A stretch of 64,000 bases of DNA, taken from positions 1-64,000 of the forward strand of contig NZ_LGCL01000026.1 of NCBI RefSeq assembly GCF_001306115.1. Reading direction: 5' to 3'. This DNA is from Ornatilinea apprima (lineage in GTDB: Bacteria; Chloroflexota; Anaerolineae; Anaerolineales; Anaerolineaceae). The notes under the pieces are model-generated. The model searched no databases. It was not told the origin of the DNA and saw nothing but the letters and a program-made list of their open reading frames with translations. Shown here in pieces: positions 53,043-60,885 of this stretch; within the stretch, counting starts at the first letter, position 1, and every line of letters begins with the position of its first letter. The position numbers were made by a program, and so were the translations under genes.

Positions 53043-53774
53043 TCATTTTTTCAGGTCTTTCCCGCGTGGTTTTGGGTTGGCAATCGCGGCCAGCAGCACG
53101 CTCAAAAGATACAGAATGAGCAGCGGCAGCATCAACAGCGCCATATTAATCGGGTCGACAGTGGGGCTGATCACCGCTGCCAGAATGGAAATGACAATCA
53201 CCGCGATTCGCCAATGCCGGCCTAACATTCCGGCATTAATCAACTTAACCTTCGCCAGCAGAAAGGCAATCAACGGCAGTTGAAAACTGATTCCGATCCA
53301 GAAAATCAGATTGGTAACGAACTTCATATAATCCGACAGGCGCGGGACGGTCGCCACATCCATAAAGCTAATCAAGAAATCAATGGAAGGGGGCAGCATA
53401 ATGAAATAACTAAAAGCCGCTCCGGCCACAAACAAGAGGGAAGCGGTGGGAATGGCTGCAAGTACCCACCTCTTTTCGCCAGGAGTGAGCCCGGGCAAAA
53501 TGAAAGCCAGTGCTTCGTACAAAAGAATGGGCATGGCCAGTATGATCCCGCTCAACAGAGAGACGCGCATAAACACGCCAATCGTCTCAGTTACCTCAAT
53601 CGCCTGAAGTTTGTCCAGACCGCCAATCGGCTTCGCCAGCGCCTCCACAATCCGCCCGGCCAAGCTGAAACTGGCCAGCGAGGTTACCGCGAGCGCAACC
53701 AGGGATATGAGCAGGCGGCGGCGCAGCTCTGAGATATGGTCCAGTAAGGACATGGTTGCCGGTTCATCTGCCAT
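53043..53774 (-). CDS. tatC: Twin-arginine translocase subunit TatC
   Basis: 243 residues, six membrane segments. DHISELRRRLL at the N-terminus, the conserved PFxxF-like YEALAFILPGLTPGEKR loop with the Glu, and SPTVDPINMALLMLPLLILY in the C-terminal half are TatC signatures. It is the receptor of the twin-arginine pathway for folded proteins. No tatA or tatB is adjacent. It is 94 bases upstream of the selenoprotein gene, on the same strand. Confidence 0.93.
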   Translation of the reverse strand: MADEPATMSLLDHISELRRRLLISLVALAVTSLASFSLAGRIVEALAKPIGGLDKLQAIEVTETIGVFMRVSLLSGIILAMPILLYEALAFILPGLTPGEKRWVLAAIPTASLLFVAGAAFSYFIMLPPSIDFLISFMDVATVPRLSDYMKFVTNLIFWIGISFQLPLIAFLLAKVKLINAGMLGRHWRIAVIVISILAAVISPTVDPINMALLMLPLLILYLLSVLLAAIANPKPRGKDLKK

Positions 53775-53846
53775 TGAGAATACACACCTTACTATTCTTC
53801 AAATCGTCATTCACACCGATTCTACCAGATATGACCCTCTGCAATG

Positions 53847-53877
53847 AAAAAACCCGGCCAGGGATCAACCCGCCGGG
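53847..53877 (-). terminator. Intrinsic terminator after the cation exchanger
   Basis: CCCGGC (53853-53858) and GCCGGG (53872-53877) form the stem; on the minus strand a run of six T follows (53847-53852). It lies between the exchanger and tatC genes. Confidence 0.7.
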
Positions 53878-53903
53878 CAAGTATGCATCACCTGTTCTTT
53901 TTA

Positions 53904-54923
53904 TCAATCCACAGCGAAAAACAAAGCACGGATCAGGATATAGATAAAGTAAAGAACCAGTAGATATGTCGCACCCCATTTGCTTAACTTCCCTTTGGAG
54001 AACCAGATCACTGCCCAAAGAACTGCTCCTGTAAAAGTCGCGGCAGGTAAGTCCCACAAAATCAAGGGGCGGGGGGCTGCGTATGTCGAGAGTAGCGCCC
54101 CACCACCAATTGCAACCAATGGATTGGTAATATTACTGCCAATCAGAGTGCCCAACGATATTCCATGTTCTTTTTTCCCAATTCCTGCTAAAGCTGTTGT
54201 AAGCTCTGGAAGCGCAGATGCCACACCTAGCGTTACCACACCAATTAACGAACCACCAATGCCAGTTCGATTAACGATCATCTCCGTAATGTTCAATACA
54301 TATGTTGCGCTGAAGATCGTGATGATAATCATTCCCAGAGCGACAAGCGTATCAATGAGAACTTCTTTCAAATTTCGAGGAACACTATTCGCAATTTCTT
54401 CATCTTGATGAAGATTATCCTCTTTTCGGTAAAATTTCCGTTCATCCATATAAAGAAAATAGTTATATACCATGAATGAAATCAATAAGATAATGCCGTC
54501 AAGCCGGGAAAAATTTCCATTGAGCGCTAAAAAAATACAGAGAACATTTGTCAGTATCATGGGGATCATACTTTTCCAAAGGAAATACCTCCGAAAAGTT
54601 AACCCACCAGCGATAAAAACCACCAACCCAAGGATGAAGGTTTGCTGCACAACATCCGAGCCAATATTCGCGCCCAGCACAATCGCTGAGCCCACCTCAT
54701 AGTCCAGCGTTCCCCGCAAGATATTGGTGGACGCCGTCAGGTGAGCGGTGATTTCTGGAATGCTGGTTGCCAAGGAGACAACCGTCATCCCCATAAAAGT
54801 TGAAGACAGGTGGAAAAACGACGCGATTCCAATGAGCTTTTTTACCGCCACATTCGCTGTAACAACCAGCAGAACCAGGGCACCCAGCCCAAGGAACGAT
54901 ACAACCCAAATATTCTGTTCCAT
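53904..54923 (-). CDS. Sodium/calcium exchanger family protein (CaCA)
   Basis: 339 residues from the ATG at 54923, which has AGGAGG nine bases before it; the ATG at 54929 has only three bases to that site. About ten membrane segments in two halves. The alpha-1 repeat has TSIPEITAHLTAS and ANIGSDVVQ, the alpha-2 repeat has GVASALPELTTAL and LIGSNITNPL, the conserved E and N/S residues of the ion sites. It likely exchanges Na+ or H+ for Ca2+ or other divalent ions. A structured leader with a terminator hairpin lies upstream, suggesting metal or ion control. Confidence 0.88.
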   Translation of the reverse strand: MEQNIWVVSFLGLGALVLLVVTANVAVKKLIGIASFFHLSSTFMGMTVVSLATSIPEITAHLTASTNILRGTLDYEVGSAIVLGANIGSDVVQQTFILGLVVFIAGGLTFRRYFLWKSMIPMILTNVLCIFLALNGNFSRLDGIILLISFMVYNYFLYMDERKFYRKEDNLHQDEEIANSVPRNLKEVLIDTLVALGMIIITIFSATYVLNITEMIVNRTGIGGSLIGVVTLGVASALPELTTALAGIGKKEHGISLGTLIGSNITNPLVAIGGGALLSTYAAPRPLILWDLPAATFTGAVLWAVIWFSKGKLSKWGATYLLVLYFIYILIRALFFAVD

Positions 54924-54929
54924 AATCAT

Positions 54930-55049
54930 ATCCCTCCTGTATAACCAGACGATATCGACGATGTGTGGAAGGGATATCGCGGGTTACACAAAAACCGACC
55001 GCAAGAACCGGTCTTTGCACAATCCTACGCTAATGCATTACTCATCAAC
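54930..55049 (-). promoter_or_regulatory. Candidate cis-regulatory leader RNA of the cation exchanger
   Basis: About 120 bases between a strong promoter (55056-55085) and the exchanger start. It contains a GACCG/CGGTC hairpin with a T-run (terminator-like), an overlapping GCAAAG/CTTGC pairing that would exclude it, and a large second hairpin (TGTAACC...CGATATC with GATATCG...GGTTATACA, about 54938-54990) that ends directly before the AGGAGG. The layout fits a riboswitch or attenuator. No known motif (yybP-ykoY, NiCo, DUF1646) could be recognised by eye. Confidence 0.4.
54991..55013 (-). terminator. Terminator-like hairpin in the exchanger leader
   Basis: GACCG and CGGTC pair across a seven-base loop (54997-55013 on the plus strand), then GGTTTTTG follows on the minus strand. 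The exchanger start codon is about 70 bases further, so the hairpin lies inside the transcript and could attenuate it. Confidence 0.5.
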
Positions 55050-55055
55050 TCAAGA

Positions 55056-55085
55056 AGTATACAAATAATGGTGATTTCTGGTCAA
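55056..55085 (-). promoter_or_regulatory. Promoter of the cation exchanger gene
   Basis: TTGACC (55080-55085), spacer of 18 bases, TATACT (55056-55061) on the minus strand. 5/6 matches in both boxes. The transcript would start near 55049, giving a roughly 120-base leader. Confidence 0.6.
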
Positions 55086-55243
55086 TATTCTGAGAGATAT
55101 TTTCAGGGCGATTTAACATTCCGTTAACACACTTGGGCTGGCGGCCATCAAGAGAAGCCAAACGCCGGTTTTGCGATTCAGTAGTAAAATTGGCAGGATA
55201 TTTACAAATTCAGGAAACAATCCCGCTCACCCTTGGAGGAATT

Positions 55244-55879
55244 ATGTTGCGCTCGCGGCTCATTTTTAGTCTTTTTCTGCTCGTCCTTTTATCGCTCTCA
55301 CTCACCTCTTGCGGCATCTTAAGCACCCCCATGCCCACCCCCGATATCACCGCGGTGGTTGAAAGCGCGCGCCACACCATGGTCGCCGAAATTACCCTCA
55401 CCGCGCTGTTGAATCCGTCTTCAACGCCAACCCCGCAGCCCACCTACACACCATACCCCACCTACACACCCATCCCACCCACCGAAACCCCGGTAGGAGA
55501 CACACCCACGCCTGAGCCCACCGCCACACAAAAGATCATTGGCGATTACGCCCAGCCGGTCTACACCTCTACCTACCCCGAAAACCGCCGCGAATATTTT
55601 GCCAACGAATTATTCAACATCGCCTGGGGATTGAAAAACATTGGCACCACCACCTGGAACACAGGCTACGCGCTCATCTACACTGGCGGCGACAAGTTCA
55701 CGAACGTTGACCGCATTCCCTTGGACCGCATTGTAGCCCCCGGAGAAAAAGGAGAATTTAACCTGGGCGCTTTTGGCTCTGAAGACATTCGTACCCACAC
55801 CACTTACTGGGCGCTGGTCAATGACAAAGGACAACTAGTACCCGGCGGGGCGGTTTCCTTCTCATACACTGGAAAATAA
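55244..55879 (+). CDS. Lipoprotein with NBR1-type Ig-like domain
   Basis: 211 residues from the ATG at 55244, with TTGGAGGAATT before it. Signal peptide ending in the lipobox LTSC (about 17-20). A Thr/Pro-rich spacer (about 60-105, repeats of TPT, PTYTP) is followed by a domain (about 110-211) with FNIAWGLKNIGTTTWNTGYALIYTGG and the closing YWALVNDKG pattern, the Ig-like domain from NBR1 found in many Chloroflexota surface proteins. The function is unknown; surface binding is plausible. Single gene with its own terminator. Confidence 0.8.
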   Translation: MLRSRLIFSLFLLVLLSLSLTSCGILSTPMPTPDITAVVESARHTMVAEITLTALLNPSSTPTPQPTYTPYPTYTPIPPTETPVGDTPTPEPTATQKIIGDYAQPVYTSTYPENRREYFANELFNIAWGLKNIGTTTWNTGYALIYTGGDKFTNVDRIPLDRIVAPGEKGEFNLGAFGSEDIRTHTTYWALVNDKGQLVPGGAVSFSYTGK

Positions 55880-55902
55880 CGCACTTTTTAATGAAAGCCT
55901 TC

Positions 55903-55930
55903 AACGGCAGCCCGCGCGGCTGCCGTTTTT
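55903..55930 (+). terminator. Intrinsic terminator after the NBR1-type lipoprotein
   Basis: AACGGCAGCC (55903-55912) and GGCTGCCGTT (55918-55927), loop of five bases, followed by TTT. Confidence 0.85.
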
Positions 55931-55933
55931 ATA

Positions 55934-55961
55934 TTGTGCGGCTCCGAAAAGGGTGTATAGT
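55934..55961 (+). promoter_or_regulatory. Candidate promoter of the unknown gene at 56047
   Basis: TTGTGC (55934-55939), 16-base spacer, TATAGT (55956-55961). It gives a leader of about 80 bases before the ATG. Confidence 0.35.
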
Positions 55962-56046
55962 AAAAAAAGAGGGGAATGAATTCCGCTGACAACATCTCTC
56001 ACGGAACGGAAAAAACAGCCAGTAGCTGCTCAACAGGAGGGAATCC

Positions 56047-56715
56047 ATGTCTGTGCAACTTTCGGACCAGCAGAAAATTGAATTTGCTGAGGCCTTTCTT
56101 AACCGCTTTCTGGAACACGGCTTGGGTGAGATGACCAAACGCGAGACCGAAATTCTCGTCTTCAACCTGCTTTTCTACCGCGCCAATCTATTCGAGGGCC
56201 AGGATAATTACAATATCGCCAACTTCTTCAAAATCACCGAGCGCAAGGTTAAAAGTTATATGACCGATGCCTTTCTCAAGTACGAAACCCCCAGCCACCA
56301 GGCCGCCCTGCTAAAAATTGCCAACATGCTTTTTTATTATCATTCCACCCGCCCGCAATTCATAGACGAAAAACGCGAATACATCCAGCTCAGCCTTGAA
56401 GACCCCATCTTGCAGCGCGAATTTGAACACGCCGCCAAAAACCTGGGGCACTATGTTGATTACAGCTTTAACAGTGAGCTGCTGCGCATCAAATCTACCG
56501 CCTTCCTGGAGGTCTTCACCCATGAATTTCCGGGCGTGGAAAAACAATTCCTGGATACCGTCAAAACAAACACGGAAGACGAAGAAGAACAGCAAAAGCT
56601 TCTCAACCAATCAATACCCATCAGCCAGCGGATTGAATCGTTCCTGGCCAAGCACGAATTTAAGATCAAGCTCCTCCTCGACATACTCTCCCCGCTCAAG
56701 CTGCCGGTGATGTAA
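56047..56715 (+). CDS. Unknown 222-residue cytoplasmic protein
   Basis: ATG preceded by CAGGAGGG. No signal or membrane segment. Residues about 30-85 look like a helix-turn-helix (TKRETEILVFNLLFYRAN, then YNIANFFKITERKVKSYMTDAF), suggesting DNA or RNA binding. Two helical regions follow, with an acidic stretch (NTEDEEEQQKLL near 180). The final segment is a Lys/Leu-rich helix. No family was recognised. It stands alone between terminators, upstream of the convergent tRNA, which is a plausible site for a regulatory or accessory gene. Confidence 0.6.
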   Translation: MSVQLSDQQKIEFAEAFLNRFLEHGLGEMTKRETEILVFNLLFYRANLFEGQDNYNIANFFKITERKVKSYMTDAFLKYETPSHQAALLKIANMLFYYHSTRPQFIDEKREYIQLSLEDPILQREFEHAAKNLGHYVDYSFNSELLRIKSTAFLEVFTHEFPGVEKQFLDTVKTNTEDEEEQQKLLNQSIPISQRIESFLAKHEFKIKLLLDILSPLKLPVM

Positions 56716-56756
56716 AAATTCGCGCTTGACCTTCCTTTCCGCTGACCGGTCTTATT

Positions 56757-56793
56757 AAAAAAACACCCACTTTCATTCTCTGGAAAATGGGTG
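56757..56793 (-). terminator. Intrinsic terminator of the tRNA
   Basis: CACCCA/TGGGTG with an inner TTTC/GAAA extension and one mismatch (56764-56793), followed by seven T on the minus strand (56757-56763). It also lies between the convergent unknown gene and the tRNA. Confidence 0.75.
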
Positions 56794-56818
56794 ATTCTGT
56801 TTAGTTAAATAAAATGAG

Positions 56819-56891
56819 TGGCGAGGGTGGGAGTCGAACCCACGACCAAGGGCTTATGAGTCCCCTGCTCTGGCCACTGAGCTACCTCGCC
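56819..56891 (-). tRNA. tRNA with CAU anticodon (elongator Met or Ile2)
   Basis: 73 bases on the minus strand. Acceptor GGCGAGG/CCTCGCC with discriminator A, D-arm GCTC...GAGC, T-arm GTGGG-TTCGACT-CCCAC. The seven-base anticodon loop CTCATAA has CAU at its centre. The anticodon stem GGGGA/GCCCT has an A-G mismatch next to the loop. CCA is not encoded. A CAU tRNA may be elongator tRNA-Met or, after lysidine modification, tRNA-Ile2; the D-loop and anticodon stem resemble the Ile2 type slightly more. No initiator features (three G-C pairs in the anticodon stem at 29-31) are complete. Confidence 0.9.
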
Positions 56892-56959
56892 GCTCCGGAT
56901 TGGGCAAGCGCAATAATACTACGCTCTCCATTTTTTGTCAACAAAATCCTGCTGTAAAT

Positions 56960-57670
56960 TTACGCATCGAACCCCAACCCGCGCTCCTTCAGCGACACAA
57001 ACCGCCCGTGCCCAATCACCAGGTGATCCAGCACTTTGATATCCAGCAGCTTGCCAGCCTGAACCGCCGCGCGGGTCAGTTGAATGTCCTCCGGGCTGGG
57101 GCCGGGGTCGCCGCTGGGATGGTTGTGCACCAAGATCACCGCCGCCGCGTTGCGCTGAATCGCCGCCTTGAAAAGCTCGCCCACCCGCACCGTGGACGAG
57201 TTTAAAGAACCTTTATAAATCCGGTCGGTGTGCACCACCCGGTTGCGCGTATCAAGGTGCAGCACCCACAGATTCTCCTGCAACAGCGCCGACATTTCAA
57301 ACATCACCAGGTCAGCCGCGTCTTGCGGGCTGTGAATCGCCGGCCTGTCATCTCCGGTAAAAGCCTGCAAGCGCCGCCCCAGTTCAATCGCCGCCTTAAT
57401 CTGGGCCGCCTTGGCCGGCCCCACCCCTTTTTGCTGGCAAACTTCATCAAAAGAAGCCTGGTGAATTCCGCTCAGACCCTTCAAATCGCGCAGCAGGCGC
57501 CCCCCCAACTGCACCGCATTCTCGCCGGGAATGCCCACCCGCAGCAAAATTGCCAGAAGTTCTGCGTTGCTTAAGGCCTGCGCGCCCACCTCTGCCAGGC
57601 GCTCGCACGGCCGGTCGTTACTTTCCAAATCGGTAATGCGGTATCCGATGCTCCCATTGTCTTTTGGCAT
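56960..57670 (-). CDS. radC: RadC/MPN-domain protein
   Basis: 236 residues. N-terminal helix-hairpin-helix part (about 10-100, LSNAELLAILLRVG, GVGPAKAAQIKAAIELGRR) and the C-terminal JAB/MPN-like domain with VILVHNHPSGDPGPSPEDI, the metal site HxHx(7)D. Despite the name, RadC function in repair is not established; the domain suggests metal-dependent hydrolysis. The gene lies alone next to the tRNA, divergent from the zinc-ribbon gene. Confidence 0.93.
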   Translation of the reverse strand: MPKDNGSIGYRITDLESNDRPCERLAEVGAQALSNAELLAILLRVGIPGENAVQLGGRLLRDLKGLSGIHQASFDEVCQQKGVGPAKAAQIKAAIELGRRLQAFTGDDRPAIHSPQDAADLVMFEMSALLQENLWVLHLDTRNRVVHTDRIYKGSLNSSTVRVGELFKAAIQRNAAAVILVHNHPSGDPGPSPEDIQLTRAAVQAGKLLDIKVLDHLVIGHGRFVSLKERGLGFDA

Positions 57671-57796
57671 TTTTTTATCCTCATCGTGTGATGCACTCCA
57701 GATACTATATCCGAGGAACCAAAATCAGACAACATTCTTCCCCAAAAAACCGCTTTACCAGGCCGCCCGCCGGGCATGGAATAAATTCATCCATGC

Positions 57797-57802
57797 TATA
57801 AT
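57797..57802 (+). promoter_or_regulatory. Candidate -10 element for the zinc-ribbon gene
   Basis: TATAAT lies 24 bases before the ATG, with GGGAG ten bases before it. No clear -35 is found. Confidence 0.35.
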
Positions 57803-57826
57803 TTCTTCATTGGGAGAACTCCAGCT

Positions 57827-58333
57827 ATGAAAATGGATCCGGCCTTCTTCAGCAATTTTTTACTCGTCGCCTCGGCTTTTGCCGCCGCCTTCGCCGCCGC
57901 ATTGTGGCTCAGCCTCATCATTTGGACCTTTCGAGATATTCGCCGCCGCTCCCGAGACCCCTTACTGCGCGTACTGGCAGCCCTGGTCGTAGCGGTATTA
58001 TTCCTGCCCGGCATTATCATCTACCTCATTTTGCGGCCCCCACTCACCCTTGATGAAGAGTACCAGCAAGCCCTGGAGGAAGAAGCCTTGCTGCAATCCA
58101 TTGAAGACCAGGCGCTGTGCCCTGGCTGCTCGCGTAAAGTGCAAAGTGACTGGGTGGCCTGTCCCAACTGCCACACCCGGCTGAAAAAAGCCTGCCACAA
58201 CTGTGGCAAGGCGATTGAACTCGCCTGGAACATTTGCCCTTACTGTGGCACCTCCGTGCCTGGCGCGCGGCAAGGTGAAGACCTGCTCGCCCCATCCAGT
58301 GACTACCTGTCGAACCCGCCTTCGTCGATCTAA
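57827..58333 (+). CDS. Membrane protein with double zinc ribbon
   Basis: 168 residues. Two hydrophobic segments (about 8-32 and 46-68) followed by an acidic helix and a cytoplasmic zinc-ribbon pair: CPGCSRKV...CPNCHTRL and CHNCGKAI...CPYCGTSV (about 98-147). Such double ribbons often bind other proteins. It is the first gene of a unit running into the PfkB kinase gene (24 bases apart). Specific function unknown. Confidence 0.75.
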   Translation: MKMDPAFFSNFLLVASAFAAAFAAALWLSLIIWTFRDIRRRSRDPLLRVLAALVVAVLFLPGIIIYLILRPPLTLDEEYQQALEEEALLQSIEDQALCPGCSRKVQSDWVACPNCHTRLKKACHNCGKAIELAWNICPYCGTSVPGARQGEDLLAPSSDYLSNPPSSI

Positions 58334-58356
58334 TCATCGCCTTTGTTTGAAACCAC

Positions 58357-59217
58357 ATGATCAAGTCGCTTGAATCACCATCACCCGTAGACTATGTACT
58401 ACTCGGGCACATCACCCAGGATATCACCCCCAAGGGGATGATTTTGGGGGGCACTGCCACATACGCCGGCCTCACGGCCAGGGCGCTGGGGCTGCGGGTT
58501 GGTGTGGTTACCGCCATCTCAACCAGCGTTGACCTCAGCGCGCTGCACGGGTTGTCCATATCCAACCTGCCCACAAAGGTTTCCACCGTCTTTGAAAATG
58601 TGCAAACCCCCTCCGGGCGCGCGCAAACCCTTCACAGCCAGGCCGCCATCATCCACCCCCAACACGTCCCGCCCGCCTGGCGAACCGCGCCCATCATCCA
58701 TTTTGGCCCGGTAGCCCAGGAGATTGATCCCCAGATCTTTGACCTGTTCCCGCGTTCTTTCATCGGGCTGACCCCACAGGGATGGCTGCGCGCGTGGCAA
58801 GAGGACGGCGCCGTGTTTTACCAGCCCCATCCGCAGATTCAATCCATCTACCGGCGCTCGTCCTGCGTCATCATCAGCATCGAAGATGTGCAGCGAGACG
58901 AAAGCGCCATCGAAGAGATTCACGGCCTCACCTCTGTTTTGGTCGTCACCGAAGCGAATGCCGGCTGCCGCGTCTACTGGAATGGAGACGTGCGCCGCTT
59001 TCGCGCCCCGGTGGTTAACGAAGTTGATGCAACGGGTGCCGGCGATATTTTCGCGGCGGCCTTCTTTTTCCGTATGGCAACAACCCGCGACCCCTGGATC
59101 GCCGCTGAATTTGCCACCAAAATCGCCGCCCGCTCCGTTACTCGCCGGCTGCTCAACAGCCCGCCCACTCCACAAGAAGTCCAGGAAAGCCTGATAGAAA
59201 TCATAGGAAACGCATAA
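58357..59217 (+). CDS. PfkB/ribokinase-family carbohydrate kinase
   Basis: 286 residues. N-terminal GGTATYAGLTARALG (substrate lid region) and C-terminal signature DATGAGDIFAAAFFF (the catalytic Asp and anion hole). The central region is short, so it is smaller than ribokinase (about 310). The sugar or nucleoside substrate is unknown. It lies four bases before parA and 24 bases after the zinc-ribbon gene. Confidence 0.85.
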   Translation: MIKSLESPSPVDYVLLGHITQDITPKGMILGGTATYAGLTARALGLRVGVVTAISTSVDLSALHGLSISNLPTKVSTVFENVQTPSGRAQTLHSQAAIIHPQHVPPAWRTAPIIHFGPVAQEIDPQIFDLFPRSFIGLTPQGWLRAWQEDGAVFYQPHPQIQSIYRRSSCVIISIEDVQRDESAIEEIHGLTSVLVVTEANAGCRVYWNGDVRRFRAPVVNEVDATGAGDIFAAAFFFRMATTRDPWIAAEFATKIAARSVTRRLLNSPPTPQEVQESLIEIIGNA

Positions 59218-59220
59218 AAG

Positions 59221-60012
59221 ATGGCCAAAATTTACACCCTTGTCAATCAAAAAGGCGGCGTTGGAAAAACGACCTCTGCCATTAATCTGGGAGCCTACCT
59301 GGGTTATTACGGTCAAAAAGTGTTGCTTATCGACCTGGACCCACAGTCTAATGCGACTTCTTCTTTGGGTATCGATAAAAACACGGTGCGCACCGGCACC
59401 TACGAAGTGCTGCTCGGTTCCGCGCCAATCTCACCGCACATCCTGCACAATCCGCGCCTGAAGATTTCACTTCTACCCTCCTCTCCCGCGCTGGCTGGAG
59501 CCGAGGTGGAGTTGGCTGACCTGGATCATCAGGAAAAACGCCTGTCCACAGCCATTGAGCCAGTCCTCAGCCGCTATGATTACATTCTGATCGACTGCCC
59601 TCCATCCCTCAGCATGCTCACGATCAACGGTCTGGTGGCGGCCAAAGACGGAGTTTTGATACCGGTTCAATGTGAGTACCTTGCCCTGGAAGGGCTCGGC
59701 ATGCTCACGCAAACCCTCGACCGCGTGCGATCTTCCTTCTCCATGAATTTACCCGTTCGCGGCGTTCTGCTGACCATGTTTGATGGCCGCACGCGCCTGG
59801 CCCTGGACGTTGTAACCGAAGTGAAAAAATATTTCCCCGATCAGGTCTTTCAGACGGTTATTCCGCGCAGCATTCGGGTGGCCGAAGCGCCATCGTATGG
59901 CCAGCCTTTATCCACCTACGCGCCCGAATCCAGCGCCGCGAAAGCGTATGCAAACCTGGCCCGTGAGGTATTGGGGCAGGATGGAATCATGATCCCTGAA
60001 GGGATGGAATAA
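59221..60012 (+). CDS. parA: Chromosome-partitioning ATPase ParA/Soj
   Basis: 263 residues. Deviant Walker A NQKGGVGKTTSAINL (Lys in KGG), DLDPQSNATSSLG (Walker A' region) and ILIDCPPSLSML (Walker B). Size and sequence match the chromosomal Soj type without N-terminal DNA-binding extension. It works with ParB in origin segregation. parB starts about ten bases after its stop. Confidence 0.95.
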   Translation: MAKIYTLVNQKGGVGKTTSAINLGAYLGYYGQKVLLIDLDPQSNATSSLGIDKNTVRTGTYEVLLGSAPISPHILHNPRLKISLLPSSPALAGAEVELADLDHQEKRLSTAIEPVLSRYDYILIDCPPSLSMLTINGLVAAKDGVLIPVQCEYLALEGLGMLTQTLDRVRSSFSMNLPVRGVLLTMFDGRTRLALDVVTEVKKYFPDQVFQTVIPRSIRVAEAPSYGQPLSTYAPESSAAKAYANLAREVLGQDGIMIPEGME

Positions 60013-60023
60013 AGGTGGCAAAC

Positions 60024-60881
60024 ATGGCTCGCAAAGGTGGCTTAGGTAAAGGCTTAGACGCGCTCATTCCCTCCCAACCGGTAGAAGGTCAAACGCCAAC
60101 CCAGGGCATGGCGGTATCGATTGCCAAAATTGTTCCCAACCCACGGCAGCCGCGCCAGGTTTTGCGCGAAGAAGACCTGCAAGACCTCGCCGCTTCGATC
60201 AAAGAGCACGGAATCATCCAGCCGTTAATCGTCTCATACGACGCCGCAGCTGATACTTACATCCTCATTGCCGGAGAGCGTCGCTTGAAAGCGGCTGCGA
60301 TGGCCGGCCTGACAGCCGTCCCTGTGGTTATTCGCCAGGTAAATGACCAGCAGCAGTTGGAGTTGGCTCTCATCGAAAACATTCAGCGCGCCGACCTTTC
60401 TCCATTAGAAACCGCGGAGGCCTACCAGCATCTGCACAATGATTTTGGCCTTTCTCACGAAGAGATCGCCGTGCGGGTGGGCAAAAGCCGCGTGGCCGTC
60501 ACTAACACTTTGCGCCTGCTCAAGCTTCCCGAATCAATCCTGAAAGCGCTTACCTTGGGAGAAATCTCCGAAGGTCACGCCCGTGCTTTGCTGGCGCTCA
60601 CATCCAGCCAGGCCCAGGTGGCAGCCCTGCAAACCATCCTCAACCAAAAACTCACCGTTCGCCAGACCGAAGAGCTGGTCCAAAAATTGAGCGGCGAGAA
60701 ACCCGCCGCCCTGCCGCGCAAGCCCATTGCTCCTGAAATTAAAGCGCTTGAAGAAAAACTGCGCGACCAGTTAGGCACCCGCGTAACCATGCGCCACGGC
60801 AAAAAAGGCGGCACGCTTACCCTCCACTACTACTCTACGGAAGAGCTGGATACGCTCCTGTCGATTTTATTAAAGGAGTAA
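60024..60881 (+). CDS. parB: Chromosome-partitioning protein ParB/Spo0J
   Basis: 285 residues from the ATG at 60024, preceded by AAAGGTGG; a GTG at 60015 is an alternative start. N-terminal KGLDALIPSQ, the CTPase/ParB box with ERRLKAA (GERR motif, about 88-94), a helix-turn-helix (about 130-190, LSHEEIAVRVGKSRVAVTNTLRLL) and a C-terminal dimerisation region (about 225-285). It loads on parS sites and spreads. No parS (TGTTTCAC-GTGAAACA) was found in the window. Confidence 0.95.
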   Translation: MARKGGLGKGLDALIPSQPVEGQTPTQGMAVSIAKIVPNPRQPRQVLREEDLQDLAASIKEHGIIQPLIVSYDAAADTYILIAGERRLKAAAMAGLTAVPVVIRQVNDQQQLELALIENIQRADLSPLETAEAYQHLHNDFGLSHEEIAVRVGKSRVAVTNTLRLLKLPESILKALTLGEISEGHARALLALTSSQAQVAALQTILNQKLTVRQTEELVQKLSGEKPAALPRKPIAPEIKALEEKLRDQLGTRVTMRHGKKGGTLTLHYYSTEELDTLLSILLKE

Positions 60882-60885
60882 CCCT

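Noticed and set aside
58519-59316. Long open frame (265 codons) on the minus strand
   Set aside because: Antisense to the PfkB kinase gene, Gly/Arg/Asp-rich, no ribosome site, no recognisable family.
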